Positions 15,345-24,405 of a DNA stretch of 25,985 bases are shown here, in pieces. The stretch is from NCBI GenBank assembly GCA_030151255.1, contig JASLED010000103.1, positions 1-25,985 of the forward strand, given 5' to 3'. The notes under the pieces are model-generated. The model saw nothing but the letters and a program-made list of their open reading frames with translations. It was not told the origin of the DNA and made no database searches. The position numbers and the translations under genes were made by a program. How positions within the stretch are numbered: the stretch's first letter is position 1; every line of letters starts with the position of its first letter. The DNA comes from Flavobacterium sp. GTDB lineage: Bacteria > Bacteroidota > Bacteroidia > Flavobacteriales > Flavobacteriaceae.

Positions 15345-15950
15345 ATGAAATCAATTACAATTAAAGGATCAGAAAGAGAAAGCGTAGGTAAAGTATCAAC
15401 AAAAGCCTTACGTAATGCTGGAATGGTTCCTTGCGTAGTTTACGGAGGAGATCAAACAGCTATTCATTTTTCAGCTGAAGAAAAAGCATTCAAAAATTTA
15501 GTTTACACTCCAAACGTACACACAGTAGTAATTGAATTAGGAGATAAAAAAATCAATGCTGTATTACAAGATATTCAATTTCACCCAGTAAGTGATAAAA
15601 TTTTACACATTGACTTTTACCAACTTTATGATGATAAAGAAATTACTTTAGAAGTGCCTATTAAAGTTACAGGTAATTCTAAAGGAGTTATGGCTGGAGG
15701 TGTATTAAACATCAACAACCGTAAATTAAAAGTAAGAGCTTTACCAGCTAACTTACCTGATTTCGTTGAAATCAACATTTCTAACTTAGAAATGGGTAAT
15801 AAATTATATGTTACAGATATTACAACTGATAACTACAAATTATTACACCCAGACAACACTGTAGTTTGTCAAGTAAGAATTTCTCGTGCAGCAATGAAAG
15901 CAGCTCAAGAAGCAGCAAAAGCAGCAAAATCTACAGGAAAGAAAAAATAA
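15345..15950 (+). CDS. rplY: Ribosomal protein bL25 (long, CTC-type)
   Basis: A 201-aa bL25 of the long CTC form: an N-terminal 5S rRNA-binding beta-barrel (about 1-90, with VPCVVYGG and LHIDFYQL) and a C-terminal TL5/CTC domain (about 95-185), ending in an Ala/Lys-rich tail (from about 184) that may touch RNA. It is part of the 50S subunit near the central protuberance. It lies 32 bp after prs, a pairing common in bacteria, and is followed by a terminator. Confidence 0.96.
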   Translation: MKSITIKGSERESVGKVSTKALRNAGMVPCVVYGGDQTAIHFSAEEKAFKNLVYTPNVHTVVIELGDKKINAVLQDIQFHPVSDKILHIDFYQLYDDKEITLEVPIKVTGNSKGVMAGGVLNINNRKLKVRALPANLPDFVEINISNLEMGNKLYVTDITTDNYKLLHPDNTVVCQVRISRAAMKAAQEAAKAAKSTGKKK

Positions 15951-15969
15951 TTATATTAGAATATTCTTT

Positions 15970-16003
15970 AAAAGCACTCGTAAATGTTACGGGTGCTTTT
16001 TTT
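15970..16003 (+). terminator. prs-rplY operon terminator
   Basis: A 14-bp stem AAAAGCACTCGTAA/TTACGGGTGCTTTT (one wobble) with a 3-nt loop is followed by T residues, 20 bp after the rplY stop. Confidence 0.88.
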
Positions 16004-16072
16004 ATGGGCTAAAATGAAACTTTGTAATGGCATTACTGTATTTTTGTAATTCTGAAATAAGAAATTCTAACT

Positions 16073-16639
16073 ATGAAAAAGTTTTTAATTATAGGATTGG
16101 GTAATATTGGACCAGAATATATCCATACACGTCACAATATTGGGTTTAAGGTTGTAGATGAAATTGCAAACGAATTGGGTGGCGATTGGCAAACCGTAAA
16201 GTTGGGTAGTTTGGCTGAAGTAAAAGTAAAGGGAAGAACATTGTTGTTGCTGAAGCCTAATACTTATATGAACCTTAGCGGAAAAGCAGTGCAGCATTGG
16301 ATGGAAAAGGAAAAGATTGGAGTAGAAAATATTATGGTAATTACAGATGATCTGAATCTTCCATTTGGAACAATCCGCATTAAACCAAAAGGATCAGACG
16401 GCGGACACAATGGCTTGAAGAGTATTCAAGCTACGTTGAATTCGGCTGCTTATCCTCGTTTTCGATTTGGTATTAGCGATGAATTCAAGAAAGGACAGCA
16501 AGTGGATTATGTTTTAGGAGTGTGGGATGAACAAGAGAAAGAACAATTGCCAGAACGTCTAAAAACGGCTTCAAAAGCTGTACAAGAGTTTGCTTTAGCT
16601 GGCTTGAACAACGCAATGAATAATTATAACGGAAAATAA
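16073..16639 (+). CDS. pth: Peptidyl-tRNA hydrolase
   Basis: This 188-aa enzyme releases peptides from peptidyl-tRNA that has dropped off ribosomes, recycling the tRNA. Key residues are present: N11 in GLGNIG, catalytic H21 in TRHNIGF, N67 in YMNLSG, D93 in TDDLNLP and N113 in GGHNGLKS. Full length for the family. A candidate -7 box TATTTTTG lies at 16039-16046. It follows rplY, a conserved neighbourhood, but has its own terminator and promoter. It is convergent with aspS. Confidence 0.97.
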   Translation: MKKFLIIGLGNIGPEYIHTRHNIGFKVVDEIANELGGDWQTVKLGSLAEVKVKGRTLLLLKPNTYMNLSGKAVQHWMEKEKIGVENIMVITDDLNLPFGTIRIKPKGSDGGHNGLKSIQATLNSAAYPRFRFGISDEFKKGQQVDYVLGVWDEQEKEQLPERLKTASKAVQEFALAGLNNAMNNYNGK

Positions 16640-16676
16640 TTTTTATAGTTCATTCGACTAAAAAATAAACAATAAA

Positions 16677-16711
16677 AAAAGCGGGATTTTTATCAGAAAA
16701 TCCCGCTTTTG
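16677..16711. terminator. Shared pth/aspS terminator
   Basis: A perfect 14-bp stem AAAAGCGGGATTTT (16677-16690 with 16697-16710) with A- and T-rich flanks lies between the convergent pth and aspS genes and can end both transcripts. Confidence 0.9.
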
Positions 16712-16713
16712 TA

Positions 16714-18471
16714 TTATGCTTGTGGTTGTACCACAGTAATATGTAATTCTTCTAATTGTTCTGGTGTAATTAATGCAGGAGCATCAATCATTACATCACG
16801 TCCAGAGTTATTTTTAGGGAAAGCGATGAAATCTCTAATTGTTTCTTGCCCACCTAAAATAGCAACCAAACGGTCTAAACCAAAAGCTAATCCTCCGTGT
16901 GGTGGCGCTCCGTATTGGAAAGCATCCATCAAGAAACCAAATTGCTCTTGTGCTTCTTCTTTGCTAAATCCAAGGTGTTTAAACATCAATTCTTGGGTTG
17001 CTTTATCGTGAATACGAATAGAACCTCCACCTATTTCATTTCCGTTCAATACCATGTCATAGGCATTTGCACGTACTTTTCCTGGATCTGTGTCTAATAA
17101 TGGAATATCTTCTTCTTTTGGAGAAGTAAACGGGTGGTGCATTGCAAAATAACGTCCTGCTTCTTCGTCGTACTCGAATAATGGGAAATCAATTATCCAA
17201 AGTGGAGCAAATTCGTTAGATTTTCTCAATCCCATTCTGTTTCCTAATTCCATACGCAAAGCACTCAATTGTGCTCTTGTTTTGTTGGCAGGTCCTGATA
17301 AAACTAAGATTAAATCTCCTGCTTTAGCGCCAGTTACTTCTGCCCATTGTTTTAAATCTTCTTGATCGTAGAATTTATCTACCGAAGATTTGAACGAACC
17401 ATCTGCTTCGCATTTACAATAAACCATTCCAGAAGCACCTACTTGCGGACGTTTTACCCAATCAATCAACGCATCGATTTCTTTTCTTGTGTAGCTTGCT
17501 GCTCCAGGAACTGCAATACCAACTACTAATTCAGCTGAATTAAATACACCAAACTCTTTGTGTTGAGCTACAGCGTTCAATTCACCGAACTCCATTCCAA
17601 AACGAATGTCTGGTTTGTCATTTCCGTATTTTCTCATCGCTTCTTCAAACGTCATGCGAGGGAATTTTTCTATTTCAATTCCATGTACGGCTTGTAATAA
17701 ATGTCTTGTCAATCCTTCAAATGTATCCATTACATCTTCTTGGTTTACAAAAGCCATTTCACAGTCAATTTGAGTAAACTCTGGTTGTCTGTCTGCACGT
17801 AAATCCTCATCGCGGAAACATTTTACGATTTGGAAATAACGATCCATTCCACCCACCATCAACAATTGTTTAAATGTTTGTGGCGATTGTGGTAAAGCAT
17901 AGAATTGCCCAGGATTCATACGAGAAGGCACCACGAAATCGCGTGCTCCTTCTGGTGTAGAACTAATTAAGTATGGCGTTTCTACTTCACAGAAATCTTG
18001 TGCAGAAAGATAGTTTCTAACTTCTTGTGCAACTTTATGTCTGAATAATAAATTGTTTTTTACTGGATTACGACGAATATCTAAATAGCGATATTTCATA
18101 CGAATATCTTCTCCGCCGTCTGTTTCGTCCTCAATGGTAAAAGGAGGAACTGCCGATTCGTTTAAAACGATTAATTGTTCTACTAAAATCTCAATATCTC
18201 CTGTAGGAATATTAGGGTTTTTAGAAGCACGTTCAATAACTTTTCCTTTCACTTGAATAACATATTCACGGCCAAGGTTTTTAGCTGCTTCAAAAACGGC
18301 TTTGTCTGTGCGTTCAGCATCAAAGATTAATTGAGTAATTCCGTAACGATCACGTAAATCTACCCAAATCATAAAACCTTTATCACGGTGTTTACTAACC
18401 CATCCTGATAAGGTAACTTCTGTATTGATATCCGAAGCTCTTAGCGCTCCGCAATTATGCGTTCTGTACAT
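16714..18471 (-). CDS. aspS: Aspartyl-tRNA synthetase
   Basis: A 585-aa bacterial-type class IIb synthetase that charges tRNA-Asp. It has an N-terminal OB-fold anticodon-binding domain (about 1-105, with GWVSKHRDKG and DLRDRYGITQ), the class II core with motif 2 FRDEDLRADRQPEFTQ (219-234), a GAD insertion (about 290-410) typical of bacterial AspRS, and motif 3 GLAFGLDRL (about 527-535). Start, length and domains are normal. On the minus strand a TAAATTTG box (18490-18497) lies just before the ATG. Whether it is discriminating or also charges tRNA-Asn cannot be told by eye. Confidence 0.97.
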   Translation of the reverse strand: MYRTHNCGALRASDINTEVTLSGWVSKHRDKGFMIWVDLRDRYGITQLIFDAERTDKAVFEAAKNLGREYVIQVKGKVIERASKNPNIPTGDIEILVEQLIVLNESAVPPFTIEDETDGGEDIRMKYRYLDIRRNPVKNNLLFRHKVAQEVRNYLSAQDFCEVETPYLISSTPEGARDFVVPSRMNPGQFYALPQSPQTFKQLLMVGGMDRYFQIVKCFRDEDLRADRQPEFTQIDCEMAFVNQEDVMDTFEGLTRHLLQAVHGIEIEKFPRMTFEEAMRKYGNDKPDIRFGMEFGELNAVAQHKEFGVFNSAELVVGIAVPGAASYTRKEIDALIDWVKRPQVGASGMVYCKCEADGSFKSSVDKFYDQEDLKQWAEVTGAKAGDLILVLSGPANKTRAQLSALRMELGNRMGLRKSNEFAPLWIIDFPLFEYDEEAGRYFAMHHPFTSPKEEDIPLLDTDPGKVRANAYDMVLNGNEIGGGSIRIHDKATQELMFKHLGFSKEEAQEQFGFLMDAFQYGAPPHGGLAFGLDRLVAILGGQETIRDFIAFPKNNSGRDVMIDAPALITPEQLEELHITVVQPQA

Positions 18472-18489
18472 GGTTAAAATTATTTACTA

Positions 18490-18497
18490 CAAATTTA
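18490..18497 (-). promoter_or_regulatory. aspS -7 promoter box
   Basis: The minus strand reads TAAATTTG, matching TAnnTTTG, 18 bp before the aspS start. No clear TTTG is found at the matching upstream distance. Confidence 0.4.
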
Positions 18498-18532
18498 TAA
18501 ACTTATTGCGAATGATTAAAATAGAAGTTGCT

Positions 18533-19708
18533 TTATCCGTTATAATTATCATTCAAAAAAGTATTTTTCTTCTTCATTATAATAAAAGTATAAGCTAAAA
18601 TAGCACCACATAATGCCATAATAACTCCAACTAATTGTGGCGAATTATATCCCATACCTAATGTAATTGGAATTCCTCCTAAAGAAGCACCTAAAGCATT
18701 TCCTATATTAAATGATGCTTGCCCAGCTGATGCTGCTAGCATTTCAGAACCTTTTGCATTATTAATCAGTAACATTTGCAATGGAGAGCCAATGGTAAAT
18801 GCTACTAAACCTGTTATGAAAGACATAAAATAGGCCATCCATTGAATATGAACGGTAAAATAAACGATTAGTAAACACATAGACATTGCACAAAAAGAAA
18901 CAATTACTGCTTTTGCGGGAGGAAAAGTATCTGCTAGCTTTCCTCCAACAAAATTTCCTAAAAACATTCCTAATCCAACCAATGTCATAATGATTGGAAT
19001 TTTAGTTTCTGCTATATGAGCAATATTTGTCATCATTGGAGCAATGTAGCTAATCCAAGCAAATAATCCTCCAGTTCCTATAGAAATTAGTGCCACTAAT
19101 ACCCAAGCGATAGGTGTTTTGAAAAAAGCCATTTGTTTTTTCATATTTGTTTCTTTATCGGCAGGAAGTTTTGGTACCCATAAAGCAATGGCTAAAGCAG
19201 AAACAATACCCAAAGAGGCAATCAACATGTAAGCTATTCGCCAAGAAGAAATTTGCCCAATGTAAGTGCTTAAAGGCACACCAACTAAATTTGCAGTGGT
19301 AAGGCCGGCAAACATAATAGCAACGGCTTGCGCTTCTTTTCCTTTGTCGGCCAAACGTGTTGCTACTACAGAACCAACTCCGAAAAATGCACCGTGCGGT
19401 AAACCAGACATAAAGCGAGTAATGAGTAACATATTATAAGTTGGCGAAAGAACAAAAAGCACATGAAATAGTGAAAACAATATCATTAGTGCCATTAATA
19501 TTTTGTGAGGAGCATATTTATTAGACGACATTACCAAAAGTGGCGCGCCAATAACTACTCCAATTGCATAGGTTGAAATAAAATTTCCTGCTTTTGGAAT
19601 ACTTATTTCTAAGTTTGAAGCAATTTCAGGTAACAATCCCATCATAGAAAATTCTGTCATTCCGATGGCAAGTCCTCCTACTGCTAATGCTAATAAGCTT
19701 TTTTTCAT
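18533..19708 (-). CDS. MFS efflux transporter (DHA1 type)
   Basis: A 391-aa inner-membrane protein with about 12 transmembrane segments. It opens with GLAIGMTEFSMMGLLPEIA, a hallmark of the AraJ/YdhP-like DHA1 branch, and carries RFMSGLPHGAFFGVG in the region of motif B/C. These proteins export small molecules, often sugars or drugs, by proton antiport; the substrate is unknown. The frame extends upstream to 19762, but that would overlap the preceding gene by 40 bp and add a basic non-transporter leader. ATG 19708 gives the normal N-terminus and a 14-bp gap, so I chose it. It is the second gene of an operon with the Old Yellow Enzyme homologue, perhaps exporting an electrophile or product. 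Confidence 0.9.
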   Translation of the reverse strand: MKKSLLALAVGGLAIGMTEFSMMGLLPEIASNLEISIPKAGNFISTYAIGVVIGAPLLVMSSNKYAPHKILMALMILFSLFHVLFVLSPTYNMLLITRFMSGLPHGAFFGVGSVVATRLADKGKEAQAVAIMFAGLTTANLVGVPLSTYIGQISSWRIAYMLIASLGIVSALAIALWVPKLPADKETNMKKQMAFFKTPIAWVLVALISIGTGGLFAWISYIAPMMTNIAHIAETKIPIIMTLVGLGMFLGNFVGGKLADTFPPAKAVIVSFCAMSMCLLIVYFTVHIQWMAYFMSFITGLVAFTIGSPLQMLLINNAKGSEMLAASAGQASFNIGNALGASLGGIPITLGMGYNSPQLVGVIMALCGAILAYTFIIMKKKNTFLNDNYNG

Positions 19709-19722
19709 TAAAGTTTGTTTTG

Positions 19723-20793
19723 TTATGATAATTCTTTTCCTCTTTCGTATTGAGGAGCCCAAGCAATTTCTTCATTTAGTGCTTCTGCAGCTTTTGCTAC
19801 AAAATGAGGATTTCTCAAAAATTCTCTTGCTACGAAGATTAAGTCTGCTTGTTTTTTTTGTAAGATATCTTCCGCTTGTGGTCCAGTTTTTATTTCTCCC
19901 ACTGTTCCAACTAATAAATTTGAATTGTTTTTTATTGCTTCTGCAAACGGAACTTGATAATTTGGCCCAGTTGTAATCTTCTGCTGCGCAACGCCTCCAC
20001 CTGTACTAACATCAATTACTTCAACTCCTTTTTTTTTCAATATTTTAGCTAAAGCAATACTTTCCTCTAAATTCCAGCCATCTTCAGCCCAGTCTGTTGC
20101 AGAAATTCTCACCCATAAACTTTGAGTTGTTATCACTTCTTTTAGTTGATCTATGATTTCTACTAAAAATCGAATTCTATTTTCGAAACTACCGCCATAT
20201 TCATCAGTTCTATTATTGATTAATGGCGAAAAAAATTGATGAATTAAATAACCATGAGCGGCGTGTAATTCTATTATTTCGTAACCTGCTTTAATGGCTC
20301 TTTGTGTAGCATTTGCAAATGCTTTTATTACTTGTTTTATTTCAAAAATGCTTAATTGTTGCGGAGGGATATCAGCCTGATGAAACGGAATTGAAGAAGA
20401 TGACACAGTTTGCCAACCATTATTTTCAGAAGCAGAAATTTGTTTTCGGCTAATCCATGGTTTTTCGCAACTTGCTTTTCTGCCAGCATGTGCTAATTGA
20501 ATTCCTGGAACACAATTTTGCGATTTTATAAATGAAGTAATTTGCTGTAATTTTTCAATGTGTTCGTCTTTCCAAATGCCCAAATCGCCATAAGTAATTC
20601 TTCCTTCTGGTGTTACCGCTGTAGCTTCTTGAATAATTGCTCCAACTTGACCAATGGCATATTGTCCAAGATGTACTAAGTGCCAATCGTTTGAAAATCC
20701 GTCTGTTGCAGTATATTGACACATTGGTGAAACTACAATTCTATTTTTTAACGTTTGATTTTTTAACGCCAATGGAGAAAAAAGTTTTGTCAT
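19723..20793 (-). CDS. Old Yellow Enzyme family NADPH:flavin oxidoreductase (YqjM/NamA-like)
   Basis: A 356-aa FMN-binding TIM barrel. Motifs fit the YqjM-type (class III) ene-reductases: SPMCQY (22-27) with flavin-tuning C25, QLAHAGRK (99-106), the substrate-binding pair H177 and H180 in HAAHGYLIHQFFSP, then RTDEYGGSFENRIRF. It reduces activated C=C bonds of enones, nitroalkenes or similar electrophiles using NAD(P)H; the physiological substrate is not known. The short gap to the MFS gene makes an operon. The dtxR terminator lies just upstream, so any separate promoter must be within 25 bp or further upstream. Confidence 0.94.
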   Translation of the reverse strand: MTKLFSPLALKNQTLKNRIVVSPMCQYTATDGFSNDWHLVHLGQYAIGQVGAIIQEATAVTPEGRITYGDLGIWKDEHIEKLQQITSFIKSQNCVPGIQLAHAGRKASCEKPWISRKQISASENNGWQTVSSSSIPFHQADIPPQQLSIFEIKQVIKAFANATQRAIKAGYEIIELHAAHGYLIHQFFSPLINNRTDEYGGSFENRIRFLVEIIDQLKEVITTQSLWVRISATDWAEDGWNLEESIALAKILKKKGVEVIDVSTGGGVAQQKITTGPNYQVPFAEAIKNNSNLLVGTVGEIKTGPQAEDILQKKQADLIFVAREFLRNPHFVAKAAEALNEEIAWAPQYERGKELS

Positions 20794-20810
20794 TGTTTTA
20801 ATTGTTAAAA

Positions 20811-20836
20811 ATAAAAAAGCTTACTTATAGTAAGCT
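20811..20836 (-). terminator. dtxR-family gene terminator
   Basis: The stem AGCTTACT/AGTAAGCT has a 3-nt loop and on the minus strand is followed by TTTTTTAT. It starts 5 bp after the regulator's stop and separates it from the downstream oxidoreductase-transporter operon. Confidence 0.8.
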
Positions 20837-20840
20837 CAAA

Positions 20841-21497
20841 TTATTTGGTTTGAACAAAAAGATTATTTGCTATTTTTTTTGTTATTGTTAGAGTTATTCC
20901 GTTGATATTTACAATATATGATTGATCAAATGGTTCTATTTCAACAATTTCTATCGACGTACCTAATGCAATTTTTTGTTTGTCTAAATATTGCAGAAAC
21001 TCGGTTGAAGAATCTTTTACACCAACACAAATAATTTGTTGACCAACCTTGGTTTCTGAAAGCAACATTTTATTTATTTTTTTTATTTCGCCTTTTGCAT
21101 TCGGAATCGGATCACCGTGCGGATCTTCTGTTGGATAACCTAAAAAAGCATCTAATTTGTTTATTAATTTTTCTGATTTTATGTGCTCTAACTCTTCAGC
21201 AACAGCGTGTACTTCATCCCAATTAAAGGCTAATTTATCCACCAAGAAAACTTCCCATAAACGATGTTTTCTCACAATCATTTTTGCGGCCATTATTCCT
21301 TCGGAAGTAAGTGTAACTCCTTGATATTTTTGATAAGTAACCAACTTTTTTTCGTTTAGTTTTTTTATCATATCTGTAACGGAAGATGCTTTTGTTTCAA
21401 TTTTTGCAGCAATTGCATTGGTTGAAATACCTTCGCTTTCACCTTGTGATAAGTGATAGATAGTTTTTAGATAATTTTCTTCTGAATAAGTAAGCAT
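20841..21497 (-). CDS. DtxR/MntR family metal-dependent repressor
   Basis: A 218-aa regulator of the DtxR/MntR family. It has an N-terminal winged helix (about 6-65, recognition helix around KASSVTDMIKKL), a dimerisation and metal-binding domain (about 70-135) with candidate ligands H78, E82, H97, E101, H105 and DPHGD (125-129), and a C-terminal FeoA/SH3-like domain (about 145-216). It senses Fe(II) or Mn(II) and represses uptake genes when the metal is plentiful. It is divergent from a TonB receptor gene, and a palindrome in the shared 93-bp region is the likely operator. Iron or manganese specificity cannot be settled by eye. Confidence 0.93.
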   Translation of the reverse strand: MLTYSEENYLKTIYHLSQGESEGISTNAIAAKIETKASSVTDMIKKLNEKKLVTYQKYQGVTLTSEGIMAAKMIVRKHRLWEVFLVDKLAFNWDEVHAVAEELEHIKSEKLINKLDAFLGYPTEDPHGDPIPNAKGEIKKINKMLLSETKVGQQIICVGVKDSSTEFLQYLDKQKIALGTSIEIVEIEPFDQSYIVNINGITLTITKKIANNLFVQTK

Positions 21498-21519
21498 GAA
21501 GATTTTTTTTATTTGAATA

Positions 21520-21527
21520 CAAAATTA
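21520..21527 (-). promoter_or_regulatory. dtxR-family gene -7 box
   Basis: The minus strand reads TAATTTTG, matching TAnnTTTG, 22 bp before the start codon. No clear -33 TTTG is seen. Confidence 0.4.
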
Positions 21528-21552
21528 CATTTTTTTTATTTGAAATAATATT

Positions 21553-21568
21553 TTTAGATTTGTCTAAA
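21553..21568. promoter_or_regulatory. Putative DtxR/MntR operator over the TonB receptor promoter
   Basis: TTTAGATTTGTCTAAA is a perfect 6-bp inverted repeat with a 4-bp spacer. The TTTAG...CTAAA form recalls known MntR/DtxR operators. The string TAGATTTG inside it (21555-21562) fits the -7 consensus for the receptor gene, so a bound repressor would block the promoter. It lies 23 bp before the receptor start. Confidence 0.6.
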
Positions 21569-21590
21569 TTTTAATTTAAACAAGTCGTAA

Positions 21591-23852
21591 ATGTTTTTTA
21601 AGCAAGTAATAATTAGTTTTGGTTTATTTATAACCGTTTCTTTAGCAGTGGACGCACAAAGCATAAAGGGAAAAGTAATGGCAGAAGGAAATAGTCTTTC
21701 TTATGCAAGTATTATTGTTGAAGGAACCACAGAAGGAACTACAACAAACGATGTAGGTAATTTTATTCTTACTGAATTAGCGAATGGTACATATATGGTA
21801 AGTGCAAAATTTGTAGGTTTTCAAACGCAAACGAAGAAAGTAATTATTAGCGAAGGAAAAGACATAATTGTAAATTTTGATTTGAAGGAAGATGCTAATT
21901 TAGATGAAATTGTAATTTCTGGAACACTAAAACCGGTGCTAAAGTCAGATGCTGTGGTGCCAGTAGAAATTTATACGCCTACTTTTTTGGAAAAAAATCC
22001 AACAGCAAATTTATTTGATGCTTTGCAAATGATAAATGGTATTCAGCCACAATTAAATTGTAATGTTTGTAATACAGGAGATATTCATATTAATGGAATG
22101 GAAGGCCCTTATACTATGATTTTGATTGATGGAATGCCAATTGTTTCATCACTTTCTACCGTATATGGATTGTTTGGAATTCCTACTAGCATGATTGAGC
22201 GTATTGAAGTTGTAAAAGGTCCGGCTTCTTCTTTGTACGGAACTGAAGCGATGGGAGGAATTATTAATGTAATTACAAAAAATCCTGAGGTAGCCGCTAA
22301 ATTATCAATAGATGCTTTTACAACAACTTGGTTAGAAAATAATATTGATTTGAGTGCTGCGTATAAAATAGGAAAGAAGGTAAAAGGATTGTTTGGCGGA
22401 AATTATTATCAGTTTGGTCAGCCAATTGATCATAATCATGATGGATTTACCGATGTAACTCAACAAGAACGAGTATCATTATTTAATAAATTTACTGTAA
22501 AAAGAAAAGAAGATAGAATTGCTTCGTTGGCTTTGCGCTACGTATATGAAGATAGATGGGGAGGTGAAACCAATTGGAATCGAAAACTACATAGAGGCGG
22601 AGAAGAAGTATATGCAGAAAGTATTTTTACCAATCGAATTGAAGCTATTGGAATGTATCAGTTGCCAACAACAGAAAATATTCAATTACAGTTTTCATAC
22701 ATTTATCACAATCAAAATTCGATGTACGGACCAGAAGCATATAACGCAAAACAACAAATAGCTTTTGTGCAAGCTTATTGGGACAAACATTTAGGTAATC
22801 ATAGTTTATTGTTTGGTACATCCTATAAATACACCTATTATAATGATAATACAAGAGCAACAGGAATTTATGATGAAAATGGATTGGTAAAAGATGAGCC
22901 TCAAAAAACTCCAATTACTGGTGTGTTTGTTCAGGATGAATGGACATTGAACAAATACAACAAATTATTGCTGGGCTACCGTTTTGATTATGATAAGGTA
23001 CACGGAGGTATTCATTCGCCTCGAATAGGATATAAATACGCGCCAAATGCGCATAATGCTTTGAGAGCAAGTTTTGGAACAGGTTTTAGAGTTGTAAATG
23101 TGTTTACTGAAGATCACAGAGCGCTTACAGGAGCAAGAGAAGTAGTTTTTGCCGAAGAATTAAATCCAGAAAAATCATATAATGTCAATTTAAATTATAA
23201 CACAAAGTTGCCAACAGATTTAGGTGTTTTTAATTTTGAAATAAATGGTTTTTACACCTACTTTACAAATAAAATTGACGCAGATACGGATACCGATTCT
23301 ACCAAAATTATTTATGCTAATTTAGATGGACATGCAGTTTCTCGAGGTGTTTCTTTAAATGTTGATGTTGCTTTAGATATCCCATTAAAAATAATGGTTG
23401 GTGCAACTTATATGGACGTATTTCGAAAAGAAGATGGAGAAAAAAAACAGATTTATCATTCGCCAAAATGGTCTGGAAATTTTATAGCAAGTTATAATTT
23501 TGGAAATGGTTTTACTGCCGATTTTACTTCCGATTGGAAAGGACCAATGCGTTTGCCTTTAGTTGAAAATGATTATCGACCAGAATATTCTCCGTTTACA
23601 GTTTTGGCAAATATTCAAGTAACAAAGAAATTTACAAATGGCATCCAAATTTACGGAGGAATAAAAAACTTATTTAATACCCTGCCTAAACAAGATGCGA
23701 TTGCAAGATGGTGGGATCCGTTTGGTGAACCAGGAAATGGAGTAACTCCGCCTTCAGGCAGAAATGATGTAATTTTTGAACCCAACGATTACAATTATAC
23801 GCCGTTGCAAGGTATTCGAGGTTTTATTGGTTTGAGATATTCTGTTTTTTAA
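21591..23852 (+). CDS. TonB-dependent outer-membrane receptor, probably for metal uptake
   Basis: This 753-aa protein has a signal peptide (cleavage near VDAQ, residue 23), an N-terminal carboxypeptidase D regulatory-like domain (about 24-103), a TonB-box-like segment DEIVISGT (105-112), a plug (about 115-235, with MILIDGMPIV and GPASSLYGTEAMGGIINV) and a 22-strand barrel ending in the aromatic GLRYSVF. It imports a ligand across the outer membrane using TonB energy. Divergence from a DtxR/MntR gene with a palindrome over its promoter suggests iron, manganese or another metal complex. The plug contains C157-N-V-C160, unusual for the family at large. The thioredoxin-like gene follows after 4 bp and should be co-transcribed. 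Confidence 0.93.
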   Translation: MFFKQVIISFGLFITVSLAVDAQSIKGKVMAEGNSLSYASIIVEGTTEGTTTNDVGNFILTELANGTYMVSAKFVGFQTQTKKVIISEGKDIIVNFDLKEDANLDEIVISGTLKPVLKSDAVVPVEIYTPTFLEKNPTANLFDALQMINGIQPQLNCNVCNTGDIHINGMEGPYTMILIDGMPIVSSLSTVYGLFGIPTSMIERIEVVKGPASSLYGTEAMGGIINVITKNPEVAAKLSIDAFTTTWLENNIDLSAAYKIGKKVKGLFGGNYYQFGQPIDHNHDGFTDVTQQERVSLFNKFTVKRKEDRIASLALRYVYEDRWGGETNWNRKLHRGGEEVYAESIFTNRIEAIGMYQLPTTENIQLQFSYIYHNQNSMYGPEAYNAKQQIAFVQAYWDKHLGNHSLLFGTSYKYTYYNDNTRATGIYDENGLVKDEPQKTPITGVFVQDEWTLNKYNKLLLGYRFDYDKVHGGIHSPRIGYKYAPNAHNALRASFGTGFRVVNVFTEDHRALTGAREVVFAEELNPEKSYNVNLNYNTKLPTDLGVFNFEINGFYTYFTNKIDADTDTDSTKIIYANLDGHAVSRGVSLNVDVALDIPLKIMVGATYMDVFRKEDGEKKQIYHSPKWSGNFIASYNFGNGFTADFTSDWKGPMRLPLVENDYRPEYSPFTVLANIQVTKKFTNGIQIYGGIKNLFNTLPKQDAIARWWDPFGEPGNGVTPPSGRNDVIFEPNDYNYTPLQGIRGFIGLRYSVF

Positions 23853-23856
23853 GTAA

Positions 23857-24333
23857 ATGACCAGTAAAAAAATAATAAAAGGAAGGTTGATTTGGATAAT
23901 ATTGATTGGCGTGCTGCAAAGTAATTTTACAATAGCACAGTTCAATTCAAATTCCATCATTCAATTAGAGCAAGCAATGATAAAACAACCAAAACCAGTT
24001 ATAGTATTTTTACATGCTTCTTGGTGTAGTTATTGTATATTAATGCAAAAGAAAACGTGGCAAAATCAAGATTTAGTCAATCGGTTAAATAATGATTTTT
24101 ATTTTATATCGTTTGATGTAGAACATAAAAACGATATAACATTTTTTAATAAAACTTATCATTTTCAAAAAAAAGGAATAAATGGAGGAATTCATCAAAT
24201 GGCTCAATTATTTTCGAGTAAAAACGAATATCCAACAGTTATTTTCTATAATAAAAACTTCGAAAAGATATATGAATATAATGGTTATCTGAAAGCTGAA
24301 AATATGCTTTTACTGTTAAATAATCTGTATTAG
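23857..24333 (+). CDS. Exported thioredoxin-family protein
   Basis: A 158-aa protein with a signal peptide or anchor (hydrophobic 11-25, likely cleavage after TIAQ, residue 28) and a thioredoxin fold. The active site is WCSYC with C57 and C60, preceded by VIVFLHASW, and the cis-Pro region is YPTVIFY. It should act in the periplasm as a disulfide reductase or isomerase, or in metal handling. The 4-bp gap to the TonB receptor implies one operon, so a role linked to the receptor's substrate, or to the CxxC in its plug, is plausible. Confidence 0.88.
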   Translation: MTSKKIIKGRLIWIILIGVLQSNFTIAQFNSNSIIQLEQAMIKQPKPVIVFLHASWCSYCILMQKKTWQNQDLVNRLNNDFYFISFDVEHKNDITFFNKTYHFQKKGINGGIHQMAQLFSSKNEYPTVIFYNKNFEKIYEYNGYLKAENMLLLLNNLY

Positions 24334-24355
24334 ATTAAGTGTTTTTTTTTATTTT

Positions 24356-24392
24356 ATCCTTGATAATTATTTGGTTATCAAGGATTTTTTTT
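24356..24392 (+). terminator. Receptor-thioredoxin operon terminator
   Basis: A perfect 11-bp stem ATCCTTGATAA/TTATCAAGGAT with an 8-nt loop is followed by eight T residues, 23 bp after the stop codon. Confidence 0.9.
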
Positions 24393-24405
24393 GAATTATC
24401 AATTA

